This document shows positions 1 to 10,788 of a DNA stretch of 64,000 nt, piece after piece (the first letter of the stretch is position 1; each line of letters begins with the position of its first letter). The DNA is from Coleophoma eucalyptorum (Eukaryota > Ascomycota > Leotiomycetes > Helotiales > Dermateaceae). Both the position numbers and the translations under genes were made by a program. Under the pieces are notes generated by a model. That model made no database searches and was not told the origin of the DNA. It saw only the letters and a list, made by a program, of their open reading frames with translations. The DNA lies in assembly GCA_026120035.1 (NCBI GenBank), contig JALRME010000016.1, positions 62,001-126,000 on the forward strand. Direction: 5' to 3'.

Positions 1-1236
1 AAATCGGTATCTCGAATCAAAATTGGACGTTTAAACCTAAGGGCTATTCGACGATCGATGTAGTACAAAGTCCACCATATAATCCTAAGATTCTCCTGTT
101 CCCGTATAGTATTTGAAGACCATGTACGCTCATTGTTGACACCCAATGAGTATGCAAGGTCGACAGCGATTGCGATTGATTTGGATATGGTCCCTATTTG
201 ATTGAGCATTGTCATATAAATGACTTCTAGCATGTGCAACCTGAGAAGATCTAGGTTTGGAGATTCGCTCCAAGCGAATTTGGAAAGAAGCCTTCTACTT
301 TCCAAATACCATGTCAAAGACGCTTGTACAAGAATATCGTCTCCCTGAAACCATTGCTGCGCGCCAACGTCGCAGCCGAGGTAGGAACCAATTGCCAGTA
401 ACATACATGTTAAGGCGGCCAGAGAGAGGTGTTTCGCATCAAAGGGTATTCGCGTTGATCTCCCTACACATGTGCAGTGAATGATAAAAAGTGTTGACAG
501 CCGTGCATAAAATTCTGGTCGGTCTATACACGGATAAAACAATTCAAGTTCATCGAAGCAGGTCTTCAGGACTTTTCCAATTTGTGCATCTGGAAAAAGT
601 TGCGATAGGATGCAGTTGGAAGTGTTAAGTTCAGTGATATTCGTCTGAGATTGAGGCTCGAGGTTATAGACAGAGTTGGACACATCCTCCGAGAGTGGTT
701 TTGATCGCTCAAAAAATTGGTTGTTGCTTGTTTCAAATATTAAATTCGGACCTTGATTTGCACATTGTAGTGATAGGATATGCTCCTGACTTTCTAGTTG
801 CTCACAAGGCCATATTGGCTGCTGCGTAGTGTATTGTAGGTCCGATGTTTTACTATGTCAGCATAAGCTTATAAAATCATCCCTTTAGCACCTATCGACG
901 CGAAGCATACCTTTTTGATATTATATTCCGGCACTCATGATGCTGCTGAAGATCAGGTCGCATGTACGTACAAATCCTCTGGATGTTTGTTCTACAACCG
1001 CGGCAAGGTTCATCTCCAGAACACTACCGTGAGGCATCAGCTCAAGGTCACATAAAAGCAGGGTTTGCAGCAGCCTTACCCGTATTTTCCGACGCCTGCA
1101 TTCTGAACTTTGCAAGTAGAATTAGCTAAATCTTCTATTCCGTAGCAGAGTCTGCCGTATTCATCACCCACCATGCCTTTCGAGTGTATTTCATACGCTT
1201 GCGAGATTGTCCATCATCACTAACAGGGCTGGCCAT
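1..1236 (-). CDS. Zn2Cys6 fungal-specific transcription factor, 3' end cut by the window edge
   Basis: Nuclear DNA-binding regulator, read on the minus strand as four exons: 1172-1236, 1080-1107, 911-1023 and 852 to beyond base 1. All three introns are GT..AG and 55-65 nt long. The start at 1236 gives a short basic leader and then a complete binuclear zinc cluster: KACSECRRRKIRC, followed by CSGDEPCRGC and a last cysteine in ICTY. The open frame then runs unbroken to the window edge and holds the first part of the fungal_trans domain, including the typical AVDLAYSLGV and IIWWTLYYIDRR stretches. The zinc cluster is spread over three exons, so the gene is easily missed by plain ORF calling. It is divergent from the P450 at 1860, so it may be that gene's regulator (inference from position only). 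The C-terminus is not in the window. Confidence 0.9.
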
Positions 1237-1859
1237 GATTGATAACTAATAAAAGCATAACGAGATTAATCGCATCTTCATCATAATTGCAGCAACTCAA
1301 ATCATCATAGGGCAATGCCTACCTATTCTAAGAAAACTAACCTCGGCAGAATTGAAAGAAAGCCCACCCAACTCGCTTTTAGACCGTAGGAGTGAAGTAG
1401 GAGTGAACCTAGCTCGCACATTCGACTGCTTCAGAACAAAATACAGTCCTAAGATCTCTGCAATCAACTGCGAGGAAAGAGAATGAAGATTTTTTGAAGA
1501 TAATAGCTGATTGGAATTTCCCTGCATTCCATTCCGTGTGCATGCAGAAGTTTCCGTGTCTTTGCATAACGCGGGGAAGAAGGATTGTGCCGAGTATACG
1601 GCATCCACCAATCAAAAACCATTTTATGACGATGCCGACAGAGTTTCTCACATAATGGAAATCTTTCAATCTCTTTGACTTTGAATTCGGTCGATCGATT
1701 GGGTGTGGTTCCTAGCTGCAGGATGGCTGGTAATGGAAATTCCGTTCTCCTTCTAAGCTGACATTCGAAGCTCACGTATAGATATATACGAAGGGCCGTT
1801 TAATGTGCAGCCATTGTATCATTGCCTATGAATCCAAATATTATCCATCATCAGGAAAG
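1237..1859. promoter_or_regulatory. shared intergenic region between divergent regulator and P450
   Basis: About 620 bases separate the two divergent starts. No convincing coding frame is seen; the minus-strand ORFs here are short and have no recognisable domain. It must hold both promoters. A CGG/CCG-type Zn2Cys6 operator could lie here, but I did not find one I can defend. Confidence 0.4.
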
Positions 1860-3545
1860 ATGTTTCAATATTCTTATTTTCATGATTCCTTTTTGCTTCA
1901 AATCGTGCCTTTGGTCCTAGGAGTATTGACGCTCATATTAGCGTTTATATTCAACAGGCAAAGAGCGGAATTATCACATGTTCCTGGCCCATTTATCGCC
2001 CGCTATACCAATCTATGGGCCATTTATATGGCATGGAGAACAGAGAGAGGGTTGGACCGGGAACTTTACATGCGAAAACTCCAAGCATGTTACGGTGATG
2101 TAATAAGAGTCGGTCCACAAAGTGTCTCTGTTATGGATCCGGCTGCTATCTCTATGATATACGGTGTTCGCTCTAAGCTCAACAAAGTAAGTTGCTGGTG
2201 CTAGTGTGCAAGTAACATGCAATTAATTTGACAAACCTCACCTTTCAGGGCGATGCCTACATCCCATTTCGCCAGCCTGGTGTCACCACGAGTCTTCTGA
2301 GTATATTAGACGAGAAAACTCACGGCATATATCGGAAACTTGTGTCGAATGCTTATTCTTTCACTTCCCTAAAAGGCTACGAACCTTATGTTGATGAAAT
2401 GATTAATCGCCTTATCGAAGTTTGTGACGAACATGCTCAATCAAAGAATCCCATGAATCTCAGTCTGTGGTGCCACTACTGTAAGCAATTCATTCATGTC
2501 ACGATACAACCCGACTAAGATATTTCAAGATTGCTACGATGTAGTATCTAAATTGACGATGGGAGAACCTCTGGGGTTTCTTAAAGGACACGACGTATAT
2601 CATCTTATCGAGAAAACCCACGCATTCGGCACCTATGTTGGTTTGGTTTCACAAATGCCGTGGCTACACAAGATATTCCAAGACAATCCTCTAATGAGGA
2701 GAGCCAAACCCTCAGCGTTCATGGCAGTTATTCGTGAAATTGTTGAGAAGCGGCTAAAAACTCAGAACGCTGGGCATCTAATACGGCCCGACCTTCTCTC
2801 GCATTTTGTTGCTGCACATGAGTCCTATCCTGATCTCATGGATAAGCAACAGGTTATGATCTCTACATCTGGCAACCTGATCGCTGGGAGCCTGAGTCCA
2901 TCAAAAACTTTTAACGAGATCTGTTACTTTCTTACAACAGATACTGAAGCTCAGGACAAGCTATTTTATGAATTAAAAGAAGCTAAATGCACATTTCCAG
3001 CAAGCTACGACCAGGTGAGACAATTAAGCTACCTTGAAGGCGTCATTAGAGAAGCACTACGATTGCATAGTTCAATCTCTTTTAACCTACAGAGAGTTGT
3101 TGGACCAACTGGGTTGGATTTGCCAAATGGTACTCATATCCCTCCAGGAATCAATATTGGCAGCCCAGCTGGGGTAATTAATCAAGATCCTCGTGTATTT
3201 GGTACGGATACTGGAACCTATAAACCTGAGCGATGGATGAAATTGCCTGACGAGTCAAATGAAATATACGAGGAGAGAAGAAAAATCATGGAGAGGACTG
3301 AGCTGTCCTTTGGGCAAGGTTCTAGGTCATGTATTGGAAAGAACCTTGCACTTCTGGAGATTTTCAAAGTCGTCGCAACCTTGGTTGGTCAATTCAAGGT
3401 AACAATGCCTCAATTTGACACTTCTTTGCATTTGGACCACTGCCTGTTTTTGATTTATTGCTGACTGAAGGTCCAGTTCGAGCCAATTAGGATTCCAAAT
3501 AAACATGAAGTAATCGTAAATGTATACCGCAGAGCTGAGATATGA
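1860..3545 (+). CDS. cytochrome P450 monooxygenase
   Basis: Heme-thiolate monooxygenase, ER-anchored by an N-terminal hydrophobic helix (residues about 10-28). Exons: 1860-2186, 2249-2480, 2530-3398, 3471-3545, giving about 500 residues, a normal length. I chose the ATG at 1860 rather than the in-frame one at 1803 because the anchor begins right after it. Visible motifs: proline hinge VPGPF, ExxR of the K-helix in REALRLH, a PERW-type meander, and the heme loop FGQGSRSCIGKN with the ligand cysteine near residue 453. Odd: the I-helix reads AGSLSPSKT, where P450s normally have AGxD/ET-T, so the acidic residue and the threonine at the usual places are missing. The overall pattern resembles fungal pisatin-demethylase/benzoate-hydroxylase-like P450s; the substrate is unknown. 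Confidence 0.93.
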
Positions 3546-4102
3546 GTTTAGCTGCGATGGGAGAGTGCTCGTAGAATAAGTTCAGAGCCAGCTTCAGGAC
3601 CAAATCTTTATTCAAATTTGAGAGCTTGTGGAGGGTTAGCTTGTGCGTTTAAGCTATAATGAGGAGCCTGATTAAGGTCTGGAGAAATCTCAATAGATTT
3701 ATCCTTTTGTTCCTGATTATTAAGCCGATCAATATAAGATTTACGTTCTCGAAAAGGATATTTCGCAACAGCACATCCAATTATGGAATGTTTTTGGGTA
3801 TTCATAGCTAGCCTAACCTTAATTGGGTCATCCGCCGACTCAATGTATCGTTATCAATGCTCCAAACTCGTATTTTAACCTCTACTACTCTATTCTCTAT
3901 TTAGCTGGGTCCTGTGTTTGTGGTAATTTTAAAACTTGAAATAAGTGATACTCCTTTGAATTATTTTCCATTAAGAGCAAAAGGAAAAAATCCCGAATTT
4001 AGTAGCTTGCTTCCTCATTTGTGATGTTATAAAATATATTTTTAAGTTTATATTACACCGTAATTGTTGATCGCCACTTAGTAATGGCTAGAAACAAGAG
4101 CA
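3546..4102. other. intergenic, AT-rich, no gene seen
   Basis: Lies between the 3' ends of the P450 and the minus-strand proline-rich gene. Only a 65-codon chance ORF on the minus strand; no motif or repeat recognised. Confidence 0.4.
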
Positions 4103-5481
4103 CTAGGCTCCTTCACTCCTCGGTCTAGCTTTACTAAACTCCTTGCTTATAGCGCTAGAGGGACTGCCTAACATCTCTCGTAGCAAAGCTGTAGATGATG
4201 GCCGACGGGTTGGTTTAGAACTCTTCGTCTTGTGTTCATCCAACTCTATATCCCCTGCAATCGCGGCGAGCTTGGAGAACAGTTTAGTGTCCAGAATTGG
4301 ATTTGATTTCTTTCGAAGTAGATCTTTGCTTTCCACTTTGTTTGATTGCAGTGGCTTTCGCGATATCGCCCTCTTCGTCTTATCATTCAAATTGCAATCG
4401 AATGCAGCCTTTTCTTGCTCTTCCTCAGTAACAGCTAAGCTTTGCTTCTCTGGCTGTGATGGAGCATCAGGATTGGGATCTTGAAATGGATTGATATCTG
4501 TAGAGCTAGTTGATGCAGTACGCACTACTTGTGGCCCCATAATGAAACTAGAAATTCGTCTTGAAAATTTAGACCATATGGATTGGGTAGGTGGTAGTAA
4601 TGTGTCCGAATCAGGCTGAGTGTCTTGCTTTTCTAACGCGGAATTCGACTGAGATTCAGGATCTAATTTTGAAGATGGTCCGATTGCAGTATTGCTGGAA
4701 TTACATTTGAGGCGCATGCGTCGGGAGACAAGATAACCAGCGATGGCGACGAGCAGAAGAACTCCAACTTTAAAAGAAGTAGAGATTAGCATGTTGAAAA
4801 TATTTCTATAAGTAAGAGAATCATACCAACTACAATAGTAACGATGCTAGCAATTGCTTTTGGCTCCGGGCCTTTGGAAAAAGGGGAAGCAGGAGCAGAA
4901 GGACTTGTAACTCCAGCGTTGCCGATTCCTATGCTACTTGGAGATAATCCTTGATTGGCGAGCGCAGTTGCACTTGTTAGCACCGCTGTAGTCATGGTAA
5001 CCACCGTAGAAGATTGTGCTGTTATGCTTGATGTCATAGGAGACGGTATTATTGTAGGCTGCGTAGATAATGTTGTTGCCTGTGGTGATTGAGGAGTTGC
5101 TGGTGGTGAGGGAACAGTTGTCGGTGGAGATGGAGGAGTCGCCACTAATGAAGTGGGAGTTGTTGGTGGAGATGGAGGAGTCGCCACTGATGAAGGAGGA
5201 GTGGCTGGTGAGGGAACAGTTGTCGGTGGAGATGGAGGAGTCGCCACTGATGAAGGGGGTGTTGCTGGTGGTGAAGGGGGACCTCCCGGTGGTGAAGGAG
5301 GCTTTGCTTTTGGTGATGGAGCTTCCGGTGGTGCTGGGTGTGAAGGTGCAGGTGGAGGTGGAGCTCCTTTTTGGAGGTACCTATACCGTGCCCTCCTGAT
5401 TAAATTGCTGGATGAAGTGGCTATGAGCGAGCCATCTTCAGAGAGTAGCGGGCTGCCAGCGCCTGCATTCCTAAGATTCAT
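4103..5481 (-). CDS. proline/serine/threonine-rich single-pass membrane protein
   Basis: Two exons, 4827-5481 and 4103-4767, joined by a 59-nt intron inside the transmembrane helix; about 440 residues. The first part is a low-complexity P/S/T-rich stretch (roughly residues 38-140) with repeated ATPPSPP-type and TTVPSP units, then an S/T-rich linker. The membrane helix near residues 210-232 is followed by a basic stop-transfer stretch (RRMRLK) and a polar cytoplasmic tail of about 200 residues. The layout resembles fungal wall-sensor or mucin-like proteins, but I see no WSC or other named domain. Odd: no signal peptide at the N-terminus, and an in-frame stop lies 54 bases upstream of the ATG. 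Either an unseen 5' exon carries it or the topology is unusual. Confidence 0.7.
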
Positions 5482-8400
5482 GATGATACTTTGTAGAACA
5501 ATGGGAACCGAAAGACAATGACAATGAGAGAACTAGAGGATAATATGAAAACCGTTGGAAGAGCAATAAATATGTTAGACAATTGAATTATCAGTCTCGC
5601 AAATTGGAAGGGGCGTGTAGGTTAAATAACGAGATCTTCCTCGTTGAAATGCATACTCATAGATAAAAAGTGTCAGCGCCACACTTAACTGAAACCCCGC
5701 ACTGAACTAACTGTCTGTCAATTCTCGTTTGGACCATAAGAGGATACTTCAAATGTTAGCCATGATACGCCATGCGACTTGAACAGTAAAATGGGCCGGA
5801 TTTGCAAGAACCGTCCAAAGTCCACTTGTCCTATGCGTTGCTTGATGATCATCCGTTCCTCCAGCACACCACTCGGCGCTGTTGATGGCTGAGATCAGAT
5901 AATGATCGAGGTTTCACGGAGGACTTAACTAGTCATGCCATCTGAGGCATTCTAACAGGCCCACCATACTTTGGATTGACGTCTGATCGCTCGTGTGCAT
6001 GAGACAATTGAATATTATGTGCACGCAAGCTGCGATGGTAGATGGTGAAGTTGAGATCTGCTTTAGAATTAGACGATAGCCAATCAGGGCTGCAGCTAAG
6101 TCCAGGTCGGTAAAGCGTTACGCGATTAAGCTTAAGCTTATCTCTGAAGCGATCTTGTTTCTGATCCCCGGTAGTGAGACTCCATCACGCATTGATGGGC
6201 TTGGCCGATGGGTCTGCTTAATTCTGCTTCACTTTGTTTCACCTCTCGAATAGACAGGTCCGATAGTGAGGGGAAATTCCTGATTGAAAACGGACGACGA
6301 AATGTTCCGACGCCTCGGAGCTTTTAACACGGATAAAACAGTCTTCATATTCCACTGCATATTATCTATTGCCTTAGATCACAGTATTTAGTAATGGCGC
6401 ATAGTTGTTCATTTTCTGGAATCTAAAGCTAATGATAATTGTGATTTCTCTTACTAAGGCTGGCATTTAGCCAATATAGGAGCCAGAACTTTGGGGAAGC
6501 AACTTTGTCTTGCAGCTGCACTCGGATGTTCCAACCCTGCCTCCCTGTCAGGAATAAAAGCAACTTCCAGGCTCAGCCGAAGCATTCTTCCGTCCCTTTC
6601 AATAGTTGGCTAGGGTGCCTTGTGTAGAACAACCACCAAAGCCCTTATCTACGTCGTTTCAAAATCTTGACAAGAACGTGTGTTTTCTCTACTTCAGGCG
6701 GTACAAAAGTGTCTCTTCGGCACCTACGTTACTACTACTACGTCAAAGCTGCCTCTATAGAGAATATAATTATTACAAGAATCCCACGGGCTCACCTGGG
6801 CGCAAGGATAATCATCTTAGGAGGAGTAAAGAGGGTATCGTACGGGGAATATAGCAATATTTAAGCTGATGAGTATTACTTTATAACCTACAATGCACTA
6901 AGCCTTTAGTCGCCAGTAGATTCAACGACTCTGCTTCCATAAAGATGCGCTAGAATCAAGACCAAGTAATAAAGAGTCTTAGCAACGGGAGCTTGCCGCT
7001 TGGGCCTTTGGCACGTTGCAGTCGCTTCATTTGACACGGCAGCATAGCCACTTGAAGTCTTCAGGGTCATGACCTTGCTCAATAATGCTTGACAGAAATT
7101 TTTCAAAGTGCAGTGTCTTCCACCTCTCATCATTACTCAAGTCCACTAGTGTAAATCCCAACCTTTTAAATGCATGATTGTCACAATTCCTCTGAAAAAC
7201 ATAACTCCGAGTCTCTCACACATTTCTTTGACACGTGGTTGATGAATCGATGGTGTGCGGTTTAGATCCATTTGCATTCATAGATAACTTTGCAACGGGA
7301 ATGTTTTCATGCAAAAATAATTGCCTTTTATATTCCGAGCGTTATATAAAGAGTATATCAAGACTCTGCACGGAAAATGGTTTTCCTTTGATAAGGTATA
7401 TCCGAGCCGGAGGATATTATTCACGCATAGGCTAGCACAACGCCATTCTTCCAGCAAGTCCACTTTCCAAATCTTCTTTCCCACTAAGACTTTTGATATG
7501 CTGGAAGTTATCTCACAAAAAATTAGTTGTTGTTCACCTAAGCCATATTATCCCCAATATCGTGGATCCAGCTGCACCACCTATGGTACACATATTATAT
7601 CGACGATTTGCTGAAGATGATATACTGCCTATGCGGTACATTACAACATCATAATCTTCGAATTTATTTATTTTTAAGACCAGTAGGTCATAGACTATTG
7701 GAAATATAATATCTGAGAACAATAATAAGACTATAAGGCTATATACAACAGCTGCCGACCGGAGGTCCTGCTACTAAAATAGTGTCATTTACAAATTAAC
7801 TTTCGTTAATGAAGCAAAGGCGCTGAAAATTGGCAATGTGGACATCGGGCTTGAGAATTTGATGGATTTTCTAACGACTTACCAACGGGTGCTAGAGATT
7901 TCAGGGTGGCGATTGTTAATTCAGTTTCTAGGTTGGTACTGAACCTGGTACCGATATCGTACACCTTTCAACAACCCCTGACTATGATTACTAGGGAGCA
8001 CGGCAGCCGCCAGAAATACCATAGGGATTCTTGAATTATCAAGCAGGGTCCACTATTCAATTTTTCGGGTCTGCTACATATACGACTGATGATTAACTTG
8101 AATTTCAAGTTTTCTAAGATAGCAATGCACTTAATCTTAAAAGGATTAAAAGGTCATAACTGCCTAGTTTGTCATCAACGGTTAGCACCTGCCTTATCCA
8201 ACAGCATATGTCGATTATGCGCCCCAATTATGTAGTATCCCTTTATTAAAGTGGAATGCCCTCTCCCAATAAATGATGTCGAGTCTCATGAATTCAATCT
8301 GATCCTTGCTCCTGATAATGATCTTACTCCACTTTAAACCTGATCACCTCAGGGTTTAATGTCTATTTCGACTAACAAGGCCACCGACAATTCCTTATCT

Positions 8401-8587
8401 CTATTCATATCTAACTATCAATTAGGCCTTATCTACGACCTTTACGATACCATCGCAAAACACGAAACTATACTTTTTCATTTGATATATAAAGAGTTAA
8501 GGAAAGAGTCATAGAAATAAACGGCCTTATCTGCTGCCCCTTTCACCACATCTAAATTTGTACTTCTAATGATTTTACTTTTACAAC
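5482..8587. other. 3.1-kb intergenic region, no supported gene
   Basis: Several ORFs of 60-97 codons occur on both strands, but none has a signal peptide, domain, or splice partners that extend it. I could not recognise a repeat family or RNA gene. The stretch just before 8588 should hold the protease promoter. Confidence 0.35.
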
Positions 8588-10420
8588 ATGCCAGTCTCTC
8601 ATAAGGTTTACGCTGCCTTGGTGGCTTTAGCCTATCTTGATGGTGTCTTTTCTCACCCAGCCGTAGCGTCATATCAAGTGTTCGAAACGGCCAAGGCAGT
8701 TCCCAGCGGCTGGAAATTGCTGAAAGACTTAGATATAAGCCCTACAAGTCCAATGAAAATCCGAATGCATCTCAAGCAGCAAAATGTTGCTGAGTTTGAG
8801 CAATCGGTATATGATATAAGCACTCCAGGGCATGCTAAGTACGGTGCACACATGACTCAAAGTGCTATCAATGACTTTCTTCAGCCTGCAGAAGAGACGG
8901 CAGCGTCGGTCATGGCGTGGCTGGCTGCGGCTGGTCTGGGGAGCCAGTCTTGGTTGGAACAAGACTGGGTGTATGTCAATGCCACCGTATCAGATATTGA
9001 GAGTCTGCTCGATGCCCGGTACTATTACTTCCGGAACGCAGAGACCAACACAACCGTATTGCGGACTTTGAAATATGGTCTTCCAGTGTCGCTTCATGAG
9101 CACATCGACATGGTGCATCCCACAAGTTATTTCCCTGGGCGGACACTTGTCAAGCCTTTGATCACTGATCACAAGGAAAGCCCAGAAATGAGTCGACGAC
9201 GACATTGGCAGTACGCGAAGAATTTTCCCCGTGGACCTATTGGCCCTGATGGACTCGATGTTGCGGCTTGCAACATTACAGTCACCCCTGATTGTGTAAA
9301 GGCTCTGTACGGCTTCAAAGACTTCCGGTCGTCAGCGACAAATGGAAACAAGTTCGCAATTGCTGGCTATCTTCAAGAGTACGTGCGGGATGACGACCTT
9401 GAGGCATTCCTGAATATTTATGATGTAGAAGCTAACACGACCGGATACGAATTTTTCTCCGTGAATGGGGGTCTGAACACACAGTATTGGGGCAAAGATA
9501 CCGTAGAATCAGCCATCGACTTACAGTACGGTATCTCACTGAACTATCCAACGCCAGTCAGCTACTACCAAACAGCCGGCTCCCCTCCCATAAATTTTGA
9601 CGTCGACACCACAACAGATAACAGCGAACCATATCTCGAGTGGCTTACATATATGCTCGCTCTGAATGATTCCATGCTGCCTCAAGTGGTGAGCACATCC
9701 TATGCCGACGATGAGCAGACCGTCCCCAAGGCTTACGCTCGCACTGTCTGCAACCTCTTCGCACAGCTTGCCGCGCGAGGGGTCTCAGCGCTTTTCGCAA
9801 CTGGAGATGCCGGAGCTGGTGGTGCGTGCATTTCGAACGATGGGAAGAACACCACACGTTTCATCCCGACCTTCCCCGCTTCGTGTCCTTTTGTGACAGC
9901 GGTAGGTGCAACGCAACATGTCGAACCCGAAATTGGCGTGAGCTTTTCAGGCGGAGGCTTTTCCAATTATTTCCCGCGGCCGGCATATCAGGAGGTTGCT
10001 GTATCGTCTTATCTTCGGAAGCATGGAGATACTTGGGCACCGTATTTCAATTCGTCAGGTCGCGGATATCCTGATGTTTCGGCCCAAGGAACGAACGTTA
10101 GCATCATTTACTGGGGGGGGCACAGATATGAAGCTGGGACGTCATGTTCAACACCGATATTCGCAAGTGTTATATCTCTGTTGAATTCCGAGCGACTCAG
10201 TAAAGGAAAGAAACCTCTCGGTTTCTTAAATCCGTGGCTTTATTCTGAAGCTGGTAGCGGTTTGCAAGATATCATCGCGGGACGGTCTGAAGGATGCTAT
10301 GGCTGGACGACAACACCCGGTGCAGTCATCGATGGCGCAGGCTGGGACGCTGTAGAGGGATGGGATCCGGCCACGGGGCTTGGCACGCCCAAATTCAAGA
10401 AGCTCTTAGATTTAATCTGA
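8588..10420 (+). CDS. sedolisin-family serine-carboxyl protease (S53, tripeptidyl-peptidase type)
   Basis: Secreted acid protease, intronless, 610 residues, the usual length for fungal S53 pre-pro-enzymes. Signal peptide at residues 1-22, activation pro-domain to about residue 200, with an RRR stretch near the junction, then the catalytic domain. Catalytic residues are all visible: Glu307 and Asp311 in ESAID, the oxyanion Asp407 in ATGDAG, and Ser519 in AGTSCSTP, which matches GTSxxxP. The C-terminal calcium-site region is present (DIIAG, then GWDPATGLGTP). Fungal members remove tripeptides from protein N-termini outside the cell; whether this one is exo or endo cannot be decided here. Neighbours are unrelated, with a permease converging from the right. 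An uptake partnership of protease and amino-acid permease is possible but unproven. Confidence 0.96.
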   Translation: MPVSHKVYAALVALAYLDGVFSHPAVASYQVFETAKAVPSGWKLLKDLDISPTSPMKIRMHLKQQNVAEFEQSVYDISTPGHAKYGAHMTQSAINDFLQPAEETAASVMAWLAAAGLGSQSWLEQDWVYVNATVSDIESLLDARYYYFRNAETNTTVLRTLKYGLPVSLHEHIDMVHPTSYFPGRTLVKPLITDHKESPEMSRRRHWQYAKNFPRGPIGPDGLDVAACNITVTPDCVKALYGFKDFRSSATNGNKFAIAGYLQEYVRDDDLEAFLNIYDVEANTTGYEFFSVNGGLNTQYWGKDTVESAIDLQYGISLNYPTPVSYYQTAGSPPINFDVDTTTDNSEPYLEWLTYMLALNDSMLPQVVSTSYADDEQTVPKAYARTVCNLFAQLAARGVSALFATGDAGAGGACISNDGKNTTRFIPTFPASCPFVTAVGATQHVEPEIGVSFSGGGFSNYFPRPAYQEVAVSSYLRKHGDTWAPYFNSSGRGYPDVSAQGTNVSIIYWGGHRYEAGTSCSTPIFASVISLLNSERLSKGKKPLGFLNPWLYSEAGSGLQDIIAGRSEGCYGWTTTPGAVIDGAGWDAVEGWDPATGLGTPKFKKLLDLI

Positions 10421-10788
10421 ATTAAGCTACTGTTCTTTTCAATTGCGAATATAAATATATATAAAATGTGTAAAGATAAAAACTTCGGTCAACGTCAGGA
10501 CAGAGAGGCGGGCTACTAAATTAATAAAGGTTCTTTACTCTAGTATAACTTTGCAACAACCCACCATAATTGTCTAGACTAACTCAAATGGAAGAGAATA
10601 TCTAAAAGGCTATCTAAGCAAAAGAATAAAGACTATGTACAGGCCATTCCCAGAATATATAGTAGTGCTATTAAGCTTAGCTGTGCCACCCTGGCCATGC
10701 ACGCTACTTTCCACGCCTATCCACATAACTACGACTGTCCGTGAATCGTAGGAATAGTAGATGCGTTTCTAATCGTCTACCGAACATC
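10421..10788. other. intergenic region between convergent genes
   Basis: AT-rich spacer where the protease and permease transcripts meet; should contain both 3' ends. No gene seen. Confidence 0.4.

Noticed and set aside
5070..5521. Plus-strand ORFs over the proline-rich gene
   Set aside because: Antisense shadows of the low-complexity CCA/TCC repeats.
6606..7614. Cluster of 65-97 codon ORFs
   Set aside because: No signal peptide, domain or compatible splice sites that extend any of them.
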